Positions 19,435 to 29,031 are shown, counted from the stretch's first letter. The stretch: DNA of 64,000 nucleotides from Clostridiaceae bacterium BRH_c20a (GCA_000961765.1 LADT01000001.1:1-64000), one strand, 5' to 3'. Notes: a model not told the origin generated them from the sequence alone. Numbers and translations: made by a program.

Positions 19435-19750
19435 GGCTAAGATTTCGTTTCACTAGGTTAAGGTTGAGTTTGAAAAAATAATTAGAAACAAAGATTCCAC
19501 TTCGTTAGATTAAGATTTCACTACATTTCATTTCGTTAGATTTTTTTAAAAAAGTTTTTTTAAATCTAGCGAAGCGAAATCTTAATCTTAATCTTAATCT
19601 TAACCTTAACCTTAACCTTAATCTTAATCTTAACCTTAACCTTAATTATAGATTATTCTTTTTCTTGCCCACTGACAAGTGCTCAAGTACAGAGACAATG
19701 GGCAATGGTCGATAGTCTATGGTCTATGGTCTATGGTTTATCGACTATCT
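19435..19750. repeat. Hexamer (TTAAYC) and heptamer (TCTATGG) tandem-repeat spacer
   Basis: The gap 19398-19841 has no gene up to the small ORF at its end. TTAATC/TTAACC hexamers repeat about eleven times at 19580-19646, a telomere-like pattern. Before them lie copies of TTCGTTAGATT and the complementary AATCTAGCGAAGCGAAATCT, which can pair. At 19708-19750 GGTCTAT heptamers follow GTCGATAG. All these families also occur, inverted, at 395-600. Confidence 0.8.
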
Positions 19751-19841
19751 TCCGTTAATTTTTTGCTCTTGTTAGTAATATTTCAGCTTTCATATGCATA
19801 TTTTCATTAATAAAGTGGACAAACAAGGGAGCGATAATATT

Positions 19842-20015
19842 ATGGGTGATAAAAAAAACAGCATTCACTTTATCAATGCTAAAGACATTGAACAGCTTAT
19901 TTTGAACTATCTAGATGAAAAAGCAGAGATGGTAAAAGCAACAAACCCTTATAATTTCGTCCGGTTAAATGAAATACACTGTGAGTTAAAAAGGATCTTT
20001 TTAGAAAACGGCTAA
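19842..20015 (+). CDS. Small unknown protein, 57 residues
   Basis: MGDKKNSIHFINAKDIEQLI and the following residues describe a small charged, mostly helical cytoplasmic protein. I do not recognise the family. The ATG at 19842 has GGGAG about 10 bases upstream. The stop codon TAA is the loop of an 8-bp perfect terminator hairpin, a compact gene-plus-terminator design that supports real expression. Confidence 0.6.
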   Translation: MGDKKNSIHFINAKDIEQLILNYLDEKAEMVKATNPYNFVRLNEIHCELKRIFLENG

Positions 20016-20023
20016 GCCGTTTT
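20005..20023 (+). terminator. Terminator whose loop is the stop codon
   Basis: AAAACGGC, loop TAA, GCCGTTTT. The three loop bases are the stop codon of the preceding small gene. Confidence 0.75.
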
Positions 20024-20026
20024 GTG

Positions 20027-20073
20027 GCTACAGTTCTACAGTTCTACAGTGCTACAGTGCTACAGTGCTACAG
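20027..20073. repeat. 8-bp tandem repeat (TGCTACAG / TTCTACAG)
   Basis: Five consecutive octamers: TTCTACAG twice, then TGCTACAG three times. A closely related array (TGTTACAG) lies at 61.65 kb. There are no spacers, so it is not a CRISPR array. Confidence 0.85.
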
Positions 20074-20104
20074 AAAAAACCTTAATCTTTACGTTCCTAT
20101 TAAA

Positions 20105-20145
20105 AAAAATGCCCTTCCCAAATAAATACTGGGAAAGGCATTTTA
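20105..20145 (-). terminator. Terminator of the cupin gene
   Basis: AAATGCC(C)TTCCCA and TGGGAA(A)GGCATTT form a 13-bp stem; the minus strand continues with a long T run. Confidence 0.8.
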
Positions 20146-20201
20146 ATATTTTCACCTTTTCACTATTCCACTCTAGCACTTTTCCACTATTTTTATCATT
20201 C

Positions 20202-20555
20202 TTAATTAAATAAAATTAAAGCGATAAACTCTAAATCAGTTGTTCCAGTATTCTCTAAAGAGTGGCTCTCACCATGAGGGGTATAAACCAAATCACCTGC
20301 TTGAACTACTTTTATAGTACCATTATCATTAACTGTGCCTTCACCACTTAAAATATAGTAAGTTTCTGCATCTCCCTCATGCTTATGAAAACCTATTGAA
20401 GCACCAGGCTTTAAGGTATTTCTAGCGAAAAGCCTCCCTTTACCATTAAACTCATTTTTATCTACTTCCAATAAATGAATTAGTTCAACTTCACCCTTTC
20501 CGCCTTTTAAACACTGAATAACTTCTCTCTTTAAATCAGAGCCTTTCTTAAGCAT
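20202..20555 (-). CDS. Single-domain cupin protein
   Basis: The 117-residue protein is one cupin barrel with both motifs: GASIGFHKHEGDAETYYILSG (metal ligands His-His-Glu) and a second GDLVYTPHGESHSLENTG with His. Such proteins bind a metal and act as small enzymes or sensors; the substrate cannot be predicted. The ATG follows GGAGG. It is a single gene with its own terminator. Confidence 0.85.
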   Translation of the reverse strand: MLKKGSDLKREVIQCLKGGKGEVELIHLLEVDKNEFNGKGRLFARNTLKPGASIGFHKHEGDAETYYILSGEGTVNDNGTIKVVQAGDLVYTPHGESHSLENTGTTDLEFIALILFN

Positions 20556-20710
20556 ACAATCATCCTCCTCAAACCGTAGTTAATTATTAATTCTCTAGAA
20601 TTTTAAAGAATTCCTTCAATTACAAAAAAAATTGATTTCGAATTCTTCCCGTTTACCAAGTATTTATTGTATTATTTTACTTAGACATTCAAACAAAGAG
20701 GCGAACCATT

Positions 20711-22075
20711 ATGCAAATCTACCTTAATAGGCTTCGTAGCATCCTAACTTTACTTTTTATTTTCCTATATTTCGCAAATATTTTTATGGAATCATCTACT
20801 ATCAATACTAGTATCGCCTTGATAGTGATTTTTCTTTTACTTATCAACCTGCCCTTTCTGACAGGGGTTAATAAATATGTCTCCTTGATTCTGTTTTTAG
20901 GTGGTTTAGTTCTATTAATATATTTTAAAGGTGATATAACCCATTGGATAAGTGCCTTTACCAAAAATGCGGGTTTAATATGCCTTTTGATCACCGTCCC
21001 TCTCTTAGCAATTCCTTTAGCCTTCGAGGATTTTCAGCAGGCTATTAGTAGCAGTACCCAAAAGTATTTAAATGACTCACAAAGCTTTTATTTAATTACA
21101 AATATTTTAGCCTATTCTATGGGTATGCTTATAAACGTAGCAGGTATTTCTATAGTTTATCAACTCTTATACAAATCCGCAGAACAATACCCCAGAAGCC
21201 TATTCATCACTGCTCTTACCCGTGGCTACGGCTGCTGTGTATTTTGGTCCCCTAATTTTATCTCCGTTGCGGTCATTCTGCACTATCTTGATTTGCCTTG
21301 GATTAGTATTGCCCCCTGGGGATTTGTTTTTGCAGGTATTAGTATCTTTGTTGCATATGTACTACAAAAATTCTCATCCTTACCCAATGCCAATGATAAC
21401 ATTTCTGATTTAAACTTTGTCTCTATGGATAAAGAAAATACAAAGATCCTCCGCAAACTGATAATGTTAGGTTCATTTCTTCTATTTCTAATCGTTATCC
21501 TAGAATACTTTACAGGTAAAAGTGTGCTTGTTATTGTCCCACTGGTTGCGGTAATTTTCCCCTTTGTTGTTGCTATACTTTGGAAAAAACAATTTATTTA
21601 CTTTCAAGCTCTATTTAATTATTACAACACCTCCTTACCCAAAATGAAAAATGAAATTGTCTTATTTACCGTTGCAGGTTTCTTTGGTCAGGCTTTAACA
21701 ATAGCCGGAATAGGGGAACTTTTGCCCAAAGCAATATCCAATTCGGGTATTGAACACAGCTTTTTATACATACTTTTAATCATTGCTATTATGGTTTTCC
21801 CGTCATTAATAGGTATCCATCCGGTAGTAAGCGGTTCTACTATTGCCGTTACTTTACCTGTTTCAATGTTACCCTTAATGCCTATCCAGTATGCTATGAC
21901 CTTATTAACGGGCTGGACATTAGCTATATTGCTTTCACCCTTCTCAGGAACCGTTTTAGTAACAGCGGCCGTAACCAATGAGACACCTTTTAATGTAGGC
22001 ATGGTCTGGAACTGGCGCTATGCGTTAATACTTTCTGCAGTTTATATTTTAATCCTGCCATTTATCCCCATTTAG
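20711..22075 (+). CDS. Polytopic membrane protein, probably a transporter
   Basis: The 454-residue protein has about 11-12 membrane segments with little soluble sequence. It begins MQIYLNRLRSILTLLFIFLY. Its C-terminal half has IGIHPVVSGSTIAVTLPVSM and LSPFSGTVLVTAAVTNETPF, a pattern seen in ion-transporter superfamily carriers, where such re-entrant Ser/Thr/Gly loops form the binding site. I cannot name the substrate. A GAGG site precedes the ATG. It stands alone, followed by a repeat element. Confidence 0.65.
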   Translation: MQIYLNRLRSILTLLFIFLYFANIFMESSTINTSIALIVIFLLLINLPFLTGVNKYVSLILFLGGLVLLIYFKGDITHWISAFTKNAGLICLLITVPLLAIPLAFEDFQQAISSSTQKYLNDSQSFYLITNILAYSMGMLINVAGISIVYQLLYKSAEQYPRSLFITALTRGYGCCVFWSPNFISVAVILHYLDLPWISIAPWGFVFAGISIFVAYVLQKFSSLPNANDNISDLNFVSMDKENTKILRKLIMLGSFLLFLIVILEYFTGKSVLVIVPLVAVIFPFVVAILWKKQFIYFQALFNYYNTSLPKMKNEIVLFTVAGFFGQALTIAGIGELLPKAISNSGIEHSFLYILLIIAIMVFPSLIGIHPVVSGSTIAVTLPVSMLPLMPIQYAMTLLTGWTLAILLSPFSGTVLVTAAVTNETPFNVGMVWNWRYALILSAVYILILPFIPI

Positions 22076-22077
22076 AG

Positions 22078-22192
22078 GATAGGCGACACACGTTCAAGAG
22101 GCAAGAAGTAAGAAGCAAGAAGCATGAATAGTTTTATCCTGCTTCTTGTCTCCTGCATCCTGCTTCCTGTAGTCAGGAATGTCCCCACAAAT
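22078..22192. repeat. Hairpin repeat element (GCGACACACG / GAATGTCCCC ends, GCAAGAA heptamers)
   Basis: AGGCAAGAAGTAAGAAGCAA near the left end pairs with a CTTCTTGTCTCCTGCATCCTGCTTCCTG-type block on the right. The ends AGGCGACACACG and AGGAATGTCCCC match those of the elements at 4.3 and 46.3 kb. Confidence 0.7.
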
Positions 22193-22196
22193 ATAA

Positions 22197-23324
22197 CTAA
22201 ATGCCAAATCTTTTAGGACAATTTCTGCATTCCTCTGGAAGAGGGTTTTGTAGGAGAGTCTCAGAATACTGTTTTTCAGCATTTTTAATTCTGGTCAAGT
22301 TGGGTTCATAATCTGTGTAAGATGATATTAACTTTTGGTAGGCCTGGGCTCTTCTAATAAAAGGTCGTCTGAAATCTTGATAGGATTCCTTATTCCAGAT
22401 ATCCAAAAAATCCTCGCAATGAATATTACCAAAGGTTTTCCGGGATATATTTTGTATTTGTTTTTTATAATATCTTGGGTTAATAAACCTGCCTAAATAG
22501 GTACAAGGTGCAACTTCTCCACTAGAGCTAATGAATACCATTTTGGCTGGATTCATATCACAGAATACCTTTTCCTCAGCTGGCTTTAAAGGGTAAGACC
22601 TAAAGGGGAAGTCCCTAGCTAAAGCATATTCTTCCGCTTTTTTGATGATCTGCTCATACTCAAGTGAATCTTCATTTTCCCAGGAGAATATCTTGCTGTC
22701 ATTAGCATCCTGACTAAAAACATAGTCTAGATTAGTTGTATAAAAATCATCTACCCCTAAAGAATGAGCCAATTCTAATGCTCTTAAAAGTTCATGGATG
22801 CTTTCTTTTGTAAGCATATAGGATAGGGTTATTAATGGAAATTTCTTTTGAGACCGCTCTTTAGCTTTAACTAAGCGCTTTACACTATCGATAATATTTG
22901 AAAAGTTCGAATTCACCCTTAGCTTTTCATGGGTTTCTGCACTAGCCCCAGCAATTGAAGTCGAAACTAAATCCACATTAAAGAGAATTAACCTATCAAT
23001 AACCTCCTCTTTTAGCAAAGTACCATTTGTTGTAAACCCAACCTTACTTCCTGCCTCTTTAACAATACTGACCATATCCCAAATATCTCTGTTGATAAGG
23101 GGTTCACCCCACCCCTGCAAATAGACCCACTGTGTCAATTTAAAATAAGGCTCTAACTTTTTAAAAGTAGATAAGGTCAGAAATTTTTGTTCATCTTTAC
23201 TGTTCAGATAGGTTGTTGGGCAGAATTTACACTTGAGGTTACAAGCGGCACTTACTTCTATTTGGATGGCATCAAAAAGCTTATTATCCTTTTTACTTTT
23301 GAGGACTTTCCAAATATTCTTCAT
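22197..23324 (-). CDS. Radical SAM protein with SPASM-like C-terminus
   Basis: The 375-residue protein has the radical SAM cluster motif CNLKCKFC (Cys28, Cys32, Cys35), which binds the 4Fe-4S cluster that cleaves AdoMet. The C-terminal part carries further cysteines (CDMNP, CTYLG, and CRNCPKR at the end), as in SPASM/twitch proteins that hold extra clusters. Relatives include MoaA-like and peptide-modifying enzymes. No precursor peptide, molybdopterin or partner gene lies beside it, so its reaction is unknown. The ATG is at 23324. Confidence 0.85.
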   Translation of the reverse strand: MKNIWKVLKSKKDNKLFDAIQIEVSAACNLKCKFCPTTYLNSKDEQKFLTLSTFKKLEPYFKLTQWVYLQGWGEPLINRDIWDMVSIVKEAGSKVGFTTNGTLLKEEVIDRLILFNVDLVSTSIAGASAETHEKLRVNSNFSNIIDSVKRLVKAKERSQKKFPLITLSYMLTKESIHELLRALELAHSLGVDDFYTTNLDYVFSQDANDSKIFSWENEDSLEYEQIIKKAEEYALARDFPFRSYPLKPAEEKVFCDMNPAKMVFISSSGEVAPCTYLGRFINPRYYKKQIQNISRKTFGNIHCEDFLDIWNKESYQDFRRPFIRRAQAYQKLISSYTDYEPNLTRIKNAEKQYSETLLQNPLPEECRNCPKRFGI

Positions 23325-23504
23325 ATTTCCCTACTCCTTATGGGATCTAGAATTTAATATAATTATAAGCCAATAAATTCGAAAAGTATCCCATAATTAT
23401 GCTTTTATATATATATTTAAATAAATTTAAAATACCATTGTCCCTTTCCTTCCCACTTATTTTTATGTTATATTAATTGATATGCTAAATAGAGAGGGTT
23501 AAAT

Positions 23505-25106
23505 ATGGAGAAAATAAACCAAACATTAAAAAACGAAGTTGCCAAAAGAAAAACTTTTGCTATTATATCTCACCCTGACGCAGGAAAAACAACATTAACA
23601 GAAAAACTGCTTCTCTTTGGTGGAGCTATAAGGTTAGCCGGTACAGTCAAAGGAAGAAAATCAAAAAAATTTGCTACCTCTGACTGGATGGAAATCGAAA
23701 AGCAAAGAGGCATATCTGTTACATCAAGTGCTCTTCAATTTTCCTATAAAGGATTCCATATTAATATCCTTGATACCCCCGGACACCAGGATTTTAGTGA
23801 AGATACTTACCGCACCTTAGCAGCTGCTGATAGTGCCGTCATGTTAATAGACGCTGCCAAAGGAGTAGAGGTCCAAACCATAAAGCTTTTTAAGGTCTGC
23901 CGGATGCGGGGTATTCCCATCTTCACCTTTATAAATAAAATGGATCGACATGGAAAAGATCCTCTTGAGCTTTTGGAGGAATTAGAGCATGTATTAGGTA
24001 TCCGTTCTTGCCCGATGAATTGGCCAATTGGTATGGGTAGTGATTTTGCAGGTATCTATAATAGACAAAATGATACCCTTGAGCTCTATCAGGACAAAGA
24101 GAAACAGGAATTAATCTCTGCTGACCCTAGAGGAATTGAAGACCCGACAATTGCTGCGTCACTTAACCAAGCCCAATATACTAAGCTTTTTGAGGATATT
24201 ACTTTGCTGGAAATCGCCGGAGACCCCTTTGATCAGGAAAAAATCCAACAAGGAACATTAACACCTGTATTTTTTGGAAGTGCTATTTCTAATTTTGGTG
24301 TTCAAACTTTTTTAGATAGTTTTTTAGAAATGGCTCCCTCGCCTAGAGCACAAAAAAGTAATATTGGCTTAATAGAAACGACCGAAAAACCTTTTTCTGG
24401 ATTTATTTTCAAAATACAGGCTAATATGAATCCTACCCATCGAGATCGTTTTGCATTTCTAAGAATTTGCTCCGGAAAATTTGAACGGGGAATGACAGTT
24501 AAACATGTACGTTCAGGTAAAGAAATTAGGCTGGCTCAGCCTCAACAATTTCTAGCCCAGGATCGAAATATTATTGATGAAGCATACCCTGGAGATATCA
24601 TTGGTATTTTTGACCCGGGGATTTTCCGTATTGGGGATACTTTATGTTTAGAGGATTCCTTTGAATTCGAAAGAATTCCCCAATTTCCACCAGAGCATTT
24701 TGCTCGAGTAACAAACCGAGATCCTATGAAGTATAAACAATTTCAAAAAGGTATTAATCAATTGGTAGAGGAAGGAACTATTCAAGTCTACCATACCTTT
24801 TTAAACCGCACCGATGATATTATCCTCGGTGTAGTTGGTGAGCTGCAATTTGAAGTTTTCGAGCATAGACTCAGAGCCGAATACGGAGTCAATATTTTAC
24901 TAGACCGCCTGCACTACCAATTTGCTAGATGGATTAAGGTTGAAGGCGACCTTGATTTAAATCGTATCAACAGCAGCACTACCCTTTGTGTGAAAGACCA
25001 GGAGGATCGTTTGGTTGTACTTTTTGAAAGCGAATTTGCTCAAAGATGGGTAGAAAAAAATATGCAGGGTCTTCACTTCTATATATCCCCAGATGAAGTG
25101 GAGTAA
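23505..25106 (+). CDS. prfC: Peptide chain release factor 3
   Basis: The 533-residue translational GTPase recycles RF1 and RF2 from the ribosome. G-domain motifs are clear: G1 SHPDAGKTTLT (from residue 22), G3 DTPGHQDFSEDTYR and G4 NKMD. Domains II and III follow. The DFSEDTYR form of G3 distinguishes RF3 from EF-G. The ATG lies behind AGAGGG. It is a single gene with a strong terminator. Confidence 0.95.
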   Translation: MEKINQTLKNEVAKRKTFAIISHPDAGKTTLTEKLLLFGGAIRLAGTVKGRKSKKFATSDWMEIEKQRGISVTSSALQFSYKGFHINILDTPGHQDFSEDTYRTLAAADSAVMLIDAAKGVEVQTIKLFKVCRMRGIPIFTFINKMDRHGKDPLELLEELEHVLGIRSCPMNWPIGMGSDFAGIYNRQNDTLELYQDKEKQELISADPRGIEDPTIAASLNQAQYTKLFEDITLLEIAGDPFDQEKIQQGTLTPVFFGSAISNFGVQTFLDSFLEMAPSPRAQKSNIGLIETTEKPFSGFIFKIQANMNPTHRDRFAFLRICSGKFERGMTVKHVRSGKEIRLAQPQQFLAQDRNIIDEAYPGDIIGIFDPGIFRIGDTLCLEDSFEFERIPQFPPEHFARVTNRDPMKYKQFQKGINQLVEEGTIQVYHTFLNRTDDIILGVVGELQFEVFEHRLRAEYGVNILLDRLHYQFARWIKVEGDLDLNRINSSTTLCVKDQEDRLVVLFESEFAQRWVEKNMQGLHFYISPDEVE

Positions 25107-25107
25107 T

Positions 25108-25145
25108 AAAAATGACCGGATTATATCAGTAATCCGGTCATTTTA
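25108..25145. terminator. Bidirectional terminator after prfC
   Basis: AAATGACCGGATTA and TAATCCGGTCATTT form a 14-bp perfect stem flanked by A and T runs. It serves prfC and the converging DUF401-type gene. Confidence 0.92.
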
Positions 25146-25151
25146 TTCTTC

Positions 25152-26357
25152 TTAAATATTAATCAAGATTATGTACATAACCCATGACGAGATAAACATT
25201 ACCGGTAAAGTAATTTTATATTCTTTATAAAGCTCTCTAAGGGGTACTCGAAAATATTCAACAGTTAAGGCCTGGCACATATGGATAGGAGAAATCAAAT
25301 ATGCTCCGTATGCCGTAATAAAAATCAGCATAGCTAAAGCAACCGTATTTTCAACAGGTGCTAACGGTAACACTATGGGGTAGAGCAAACTGACAACCAA
25401 GGATACATTAGCAGCGATATAGGCTATAACTAATGTAATTCCTACAGCAAGAAGTTCAAGGGGTATCCCCAGACCAATAATATCTTGCACAAGGATGTTT
25501 AATTCAGGGATATTTTCCAATATACTTTTAAAGATCATAACCCCGGCCGCCGCATATACCATAGGCAGAGTTTTATATGTAACTACAGTTTTAATTATCT
25601 CAAAGCTCTTTACCCGCAATAAATAGCTCAAGAGACATCCCACAAATAAGGCTGCATAAAAAGGTATCCAGAAGACTAAGACCAGACAAACTAAAATTGG
25701 CGAAGTATAAAGAAATGCTTTAGTGATAGCTCCTTTATCTTCCCTCTCAATACTTTCTGCTATCGGGACATCCTTTAGAGGTTTGAGATAAACCAGATAT
25801 GCTGCGATAAAGCAGGCCAATGTAATCGGTATATTTACTATTATTAATTTAGCAATGGGAATTTCGGAAACAAAGGAAGCATTAATAAGGTGAATGGAAA
25901 TAGGTAATATGAAATACCAGGTATGCCGTACATATAGGTTTATTGCCGACTTTCTGGCATTACTCATCCCGATTTTATCCCCCAAGCCATCAAGCATAGG
26001 TGCTGCAACAATAGCACTGCCTGTGGCATTAAAAGCAGATATTATCGAGGGGATAACAAAGATAAGAGTTTTAGTATTTTTAAAGACCTTACTCAGATAT
26101 TCTACCATTTTATCCATCATTCCGCCGTTCTGCATCATACTGCTTAGGGCAGCTATCATAGCAACAGCCAGAATATATTCCACAGTCTTTTTTTCAACCA
26201 ATGCTAAACCTATAATCCTTAAAATCTCTAGGGGACTTAATCCTGCAAATAAAGATAGAACTATTCCTCCGCTTACTACAGCAATACCTATGGGTATTTT
26301 ACGATTAGCCAAAATAATAATTAAGGAAAACGAGACTAATAAACCAGCTATTAACAA
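25152..26357 (-). CDS. DUF401-type permease
   Basis: The roughly 401-residue protein has about 11 membrane segments and matches the DUF401 group of anion-permease-like membrane proteins (segments SIISAFNATGSAIVAAPMLD and NLYVRHTWYFILPIS). The substrate is unknown. The TTG at 26357 is preferred since GGAGG (26367-26371) lies 9 bases upstream; the GTG at 26366 touches the ribosome site. It converges on prfC with a shared terminator. Confidence 0.75.
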   Translation of the reverse strand: MLIAGLLVSFSLIIILANRKIPIGIAVVSGGIVLSLFAGLSPLEILRIIGLALVEKKTVEYILAVAMIAALSSMMQNGGMMDKMVEYLSKVFKNTKTLIFVIPSIISAFNATGSAIVAAPMLDGLGDKIGMSNARKSAINLYVRHTWYFILPISIHLINASFVSEIPIAKLIIVNIPITLACFIAAYLVYLKPLKDVPIAESIEREDKGAITKAFLYTSPILVCLVLVFWIPFYAALFVGCLLSYLLRVKSFEIIKTVVTYKTLPMVYAAAGVMIFKSILENIPELNILVQDIIGLGIPLELLAVGITLVIAYIAANVSLVVSLLYPIVLPLAPVENTVALAMLIFITAYGAYLISPIHMCQALTVEYFRVPLRELYKEYKITLPVMFISSWVMYIILINI

Positions 26358-26472
26358 ATTTTGCACCCTCCAAATCTGAAAAGCCCCAAAATAATTTGAT
26401 AAATCTAGTGTAAACTCTAAAGCTACTTTTATAAAGGGTTATTTTTTATAATTTCAGCTTAACACATTTACA

Positions 26473-26507
26473 AAGGCTCTACCCCCTGAAAATGAGGCAG
26501 AGCCTTA
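26473..26507 (-). terminator. Terminator of the glucosaminidase gene
   Basis: AAGGCTCT and AGAGCCTT arms, extended by CCCC/GGGG-type pairs, form a strong stem downstream of the minus-strand gene. Confidence 0.8.
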
Positions 26508-26539
26508 AAATAACCAAATTATAAAACTACTACTAAGAG

Positions 26540-28654
26540 CTAAATACCTTTTTCATCTAACTGGTGAAGGTTGTACCGTTTAATTATATCTATTAGTTTC
26601 AATGGATACTTAGAATCGGTGGCATAACCAGTCCGTTTTAATGCCCAGGCCCCCTGGGTACTATTATGCATGACGGCACGATATGGCTCATATCTGTTGG
26701 AGGTTAGCAGAAGTCTCTTATGATCCAGCCAGCTTTCTTCCGGTTTTTGATAAGCGCGAAACTGGGCATCTACCCGAAAGGCATTACCATTATATTCTTC
26801 CCAGGTATTAGAAGTTACAGAACCCGCAGGTCCCTTTCCTTTAATACCAAAAAGATTGTAAGAACGTTGCCCTGTATATTTATCTACCGGTGTTTGCTGG
26901 CCCCAGCCTGTCTCTAGTATTGCCTGAGCAGTCTGGAGGGCAGCAGACATCCCTGTTGTCCCTTGAGAGTTAAGAGCCAGGTTAGAAGCAAACTCCAGAA
27001 ACTTATCTTTTACTATAATCGGTGTAGCTTTATGAATAGTACCCAGATACACCCTAATTGGTACTGCATCACTGATTACCTGCTCACCGGAAATAGTAAC
27101 TCCTACCGCTTGAATCTTACCAAATCCTACATCCTTCTTTTCTGGTGTCCAAGTGTACTCCGCACCTCCATCACTTCCTCCTGCCAACCTACTTTTAAAC
27201 TTATTATCGGTAGTAAGCATTCGGTATTCGATAGAGCTAAGAGGTACATTTGCCTTGGATTTTAGCTTCAGAGTTTCAGTCACAACCTGATTAGGAGCAA
27301 CTGCTTCAAGAAGTAGTTTGGGAGCTCCGGTAACCTGAATAACGATAGGATTACTGGTGTAACTATTACCTACAGTGTCATAAACCCTGGCCAACACCTC
27401 CCATGTCCCTGCTTGTTCAGGTCCGGGAAACCACCCATAGCTCGAATAACCATTAAATCGGGCTAACATTCTTTCTTCACCTGTACTAACATTTTTCATT
27501 AGATATTCAACCTGAGTAACAGGAAAATTTCGAGAAAGCCAAAGGGTAACCGGCTTTTCAACCACTGTGCCGGCAGCTATGCCTCTAAGCTCTAATTTGC
27601 GCTCTACCAAGGACTTTATATTTATCTGGGAGCTAGTATAAACTTGACCGAGACGGTCATAGGCCAATGCTCGAAAAGCCATATTACCATTGTCAGCTAA
27701 CTGAGGAGTCCAAGAATATGCCCCCTGAGGGTCCATCTCTTCTGATACTATTACTTTTCCCGTATCAAGATGGGTTATCTCATACTTAACATACTCAGCC
27801 AGAAAGTTTGCATTAACACCAATAGAAAGTGTTCCACTGACCTGTTGAGCTTCAGCTATTCCCGTTAATGTCACTTGAGGGTTTACTGTTATTTGGACAG
27901 GAGTTACAGTCCCTGCCAGAAAACGGCCTTCTTGGTCATAAAGCCCTGCAGCTAAGAGCCGTAATCCGCTATAAGCGGGGTCAGGCAGCCAAGGATAGAC
28001 ACCGTTTGCATTAATACCCCTGGCAATAACGGGTCCTTGTCCCGTATTTGGATCTAATAATTGAAAACTCACTTGTGCTGTATTAGAGGGCAAGCCGCTT
28101 ACAGAATGTAGCTGTAGATGGGTCAAGCCAGTTATATTCTGACCGGGCTTTACTGATGGCAAAGTTATATCAAAAAATGGCGAAAAATCCACAGATTCTT
28201 TAGAATTTATATAAATTGTTCTACTATTTCCATCCCAATCAATGGATACTCCTAAAGCATTACTAACAAGCCTTAAAGGTACAAAGGTACGATCACCGAT
28301 AAGCTTTGGCGCAACATCAGCCAAGCTATAAATGGATGTAACCTCCCGAAAGTCAATCAGTCGGTTATCTAACCTTAAAAGTACTGAACGTTCTCCTTTT
28401 TGAATATGTATAGTCCTATTATCTTGATCCCAGTTAACTATAGCCCCTAGTTTCTCCGAAATTAAACGAATGGGGACAAGTGTACGACCGTTATCAATTA
28501 TTGGAGCTGGAGTTATTTCAACCTGCTCTTGGTCAATAATCAATTTAATATTTTCCGACGCCATACTTTGGAGAGGAAATGCCATAATAAAAAGTAGTGC
28601 CGTAAAAATTATGGCACCTACCATCCAAGTTAAACTAATAAATCTTTTTTCCAT
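26540..28654 (-). CDS. Secreted wall hydrolase: copper-amine-oxidase-N domain, repeats, glucosaminidase
   Basis: The 704-residue exported protein starts with a signal peptide (hydrophobic stretch MVGAIIFTALLFIMAFPLQ, cleavage near SMASEN). A copper amine oxidase N-terminal domain follows (two NGRTLVPIRLISEKLGA-like motifs, about 45-150). Then come four beta repeats of about 90 residues (about 165-540), each with a YxWxP-type motif. A C-terminal glucosaminidase domain (from about 550) contains QTAQAILETGWGQ with the catalytic glutamate and YNLFGIKG. It should cut peptidoglycan. The ATG at 28654 is chosen behind GGGTGGGG. It is probably a single gene. Confidence 0.9.
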   Translation of the reverse strand: MEKRFISLTWMVGAIIFTALLFIMAFPLQSMASENIKLIIDQEQVEITPAPIIDNGRTLVPIRLISEKLGAIVNWDQDNRTIHIQKGERSVLLRLDNRLIDFREVTSIYSLADVAPKLIGDRTFVPLRLVSNALGVSIDWDGNSRTIYINSKESVDFSPFFDITLPSVKPGQNITGLTHLQLHSVSGLPSNTAQVSFQLLDPNTGQGPVIARGINANGVYPWLPDPAYSGLRLLAAGLYDQEGRFLAGTVTPVQITVNPQVTLTGIAEAQQVSGTLSIGVNANFLAEYVKYEITHLDTGKVIVSEEMDPQGAYSWTPQLADNGNMAFRALAYDRLGQVYTSSQINIKSLVERKLELRGIAAGTVVEKPVTLWLSRNFPVTQVEYLMKNVSTGEERMLARFNGYSSYGWFPGPEQAGTWEVLARVYDTVGNSYTSNPIVIQVTGAPKLLLEAVAPNQVVTETLKLKSKANVPLSSIEYRMLTTDNKFKSRLAGGSDGGAEYTWTPEKKDVGFGKIQAVGVTISGEQVISDAVPIRVYLGTIHKATPIIVKDKFLEFASNLALNSQGTTGMSAALQTAQAILETGWGQQTPVDKYTGQRSYNLFGIKGKGPAGSVTSNTWEEYNGNAFRVDAQFRAYQKPEESWLDHKRLLLTSNRYEPYRAVMHNSTQGAWALKRTGYATDSKYPLKLIDIIKRYNLHQLDEKGI

Positions 28655-28894
28655 AATTAGCCCCACCCTTCAGTTGTTTTAATAATATTCGAAATAGCCT
28701 TGTAAATATTGACGTTTTAAAAGCTAAAAGGTTTCAATATGACAGCTATTCCTTAATTTTTATTCTTTACCTGGTTTTTTCCAGAGAAATAAAATATGTC
28801 TTAAAAAGGTATACTGTATACATTCCTAGAACAGATGATATTTAACGGTAATTGTTGTATAATAGAAATAAATATTAATGAGGAGATGACAATT

Positions 28895-29023
28895 ATGAAA
28901 AATAAACTAAGTAACTTTGTAAATTCTCCTGAATATCTTATGCTTTCTAGTGAGGAAAGAAGAAGAAAAGAAGAAGAACTAAGAAATGCAGGAACTACTC
29001 AAGAAGCTGACGACAATAATTAA
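28895..29023 (+). CDS. Small charged protein, 42 residues
   Basis: MKNKLSNFVNSPEYLMLSSE is followed by a run rich in Glu, Arg and Lys and an acidic tail ending ADDNN. It is hydrophilic and helical, with no known family. The ATG at 28895 has GAGGAG about 8 bases upstream and a terminator follows at once, so it is probably expressed. Confidence 0.65.
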   Translation: MKNKLSNFVNSPEYLMLSSEERRRKEEELRNAGTTQEADDNN

Positions 29024-29031
29024 ATAATACC

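Noticed and set aside
19580-19646. Real telomere or linear replicon end
   Set aside because: The TTAAYC run lies inside ordinary chromosomal sequence with genes on both sides, so it is an internal tandem array.
20027-20073. CRISPR-like array (also 61643-61686)
   Set aside because: Repeats of 8 bp are contiguous with no unique spacers, and no cas genes are near.
25894-26379. A 161-codon plus-strand frame opposite the DUF401-type gene
   Set aside because: It is the antisense shadow of a well-supported membrane protein, lacks a ribosome site and has no recognisable domain.
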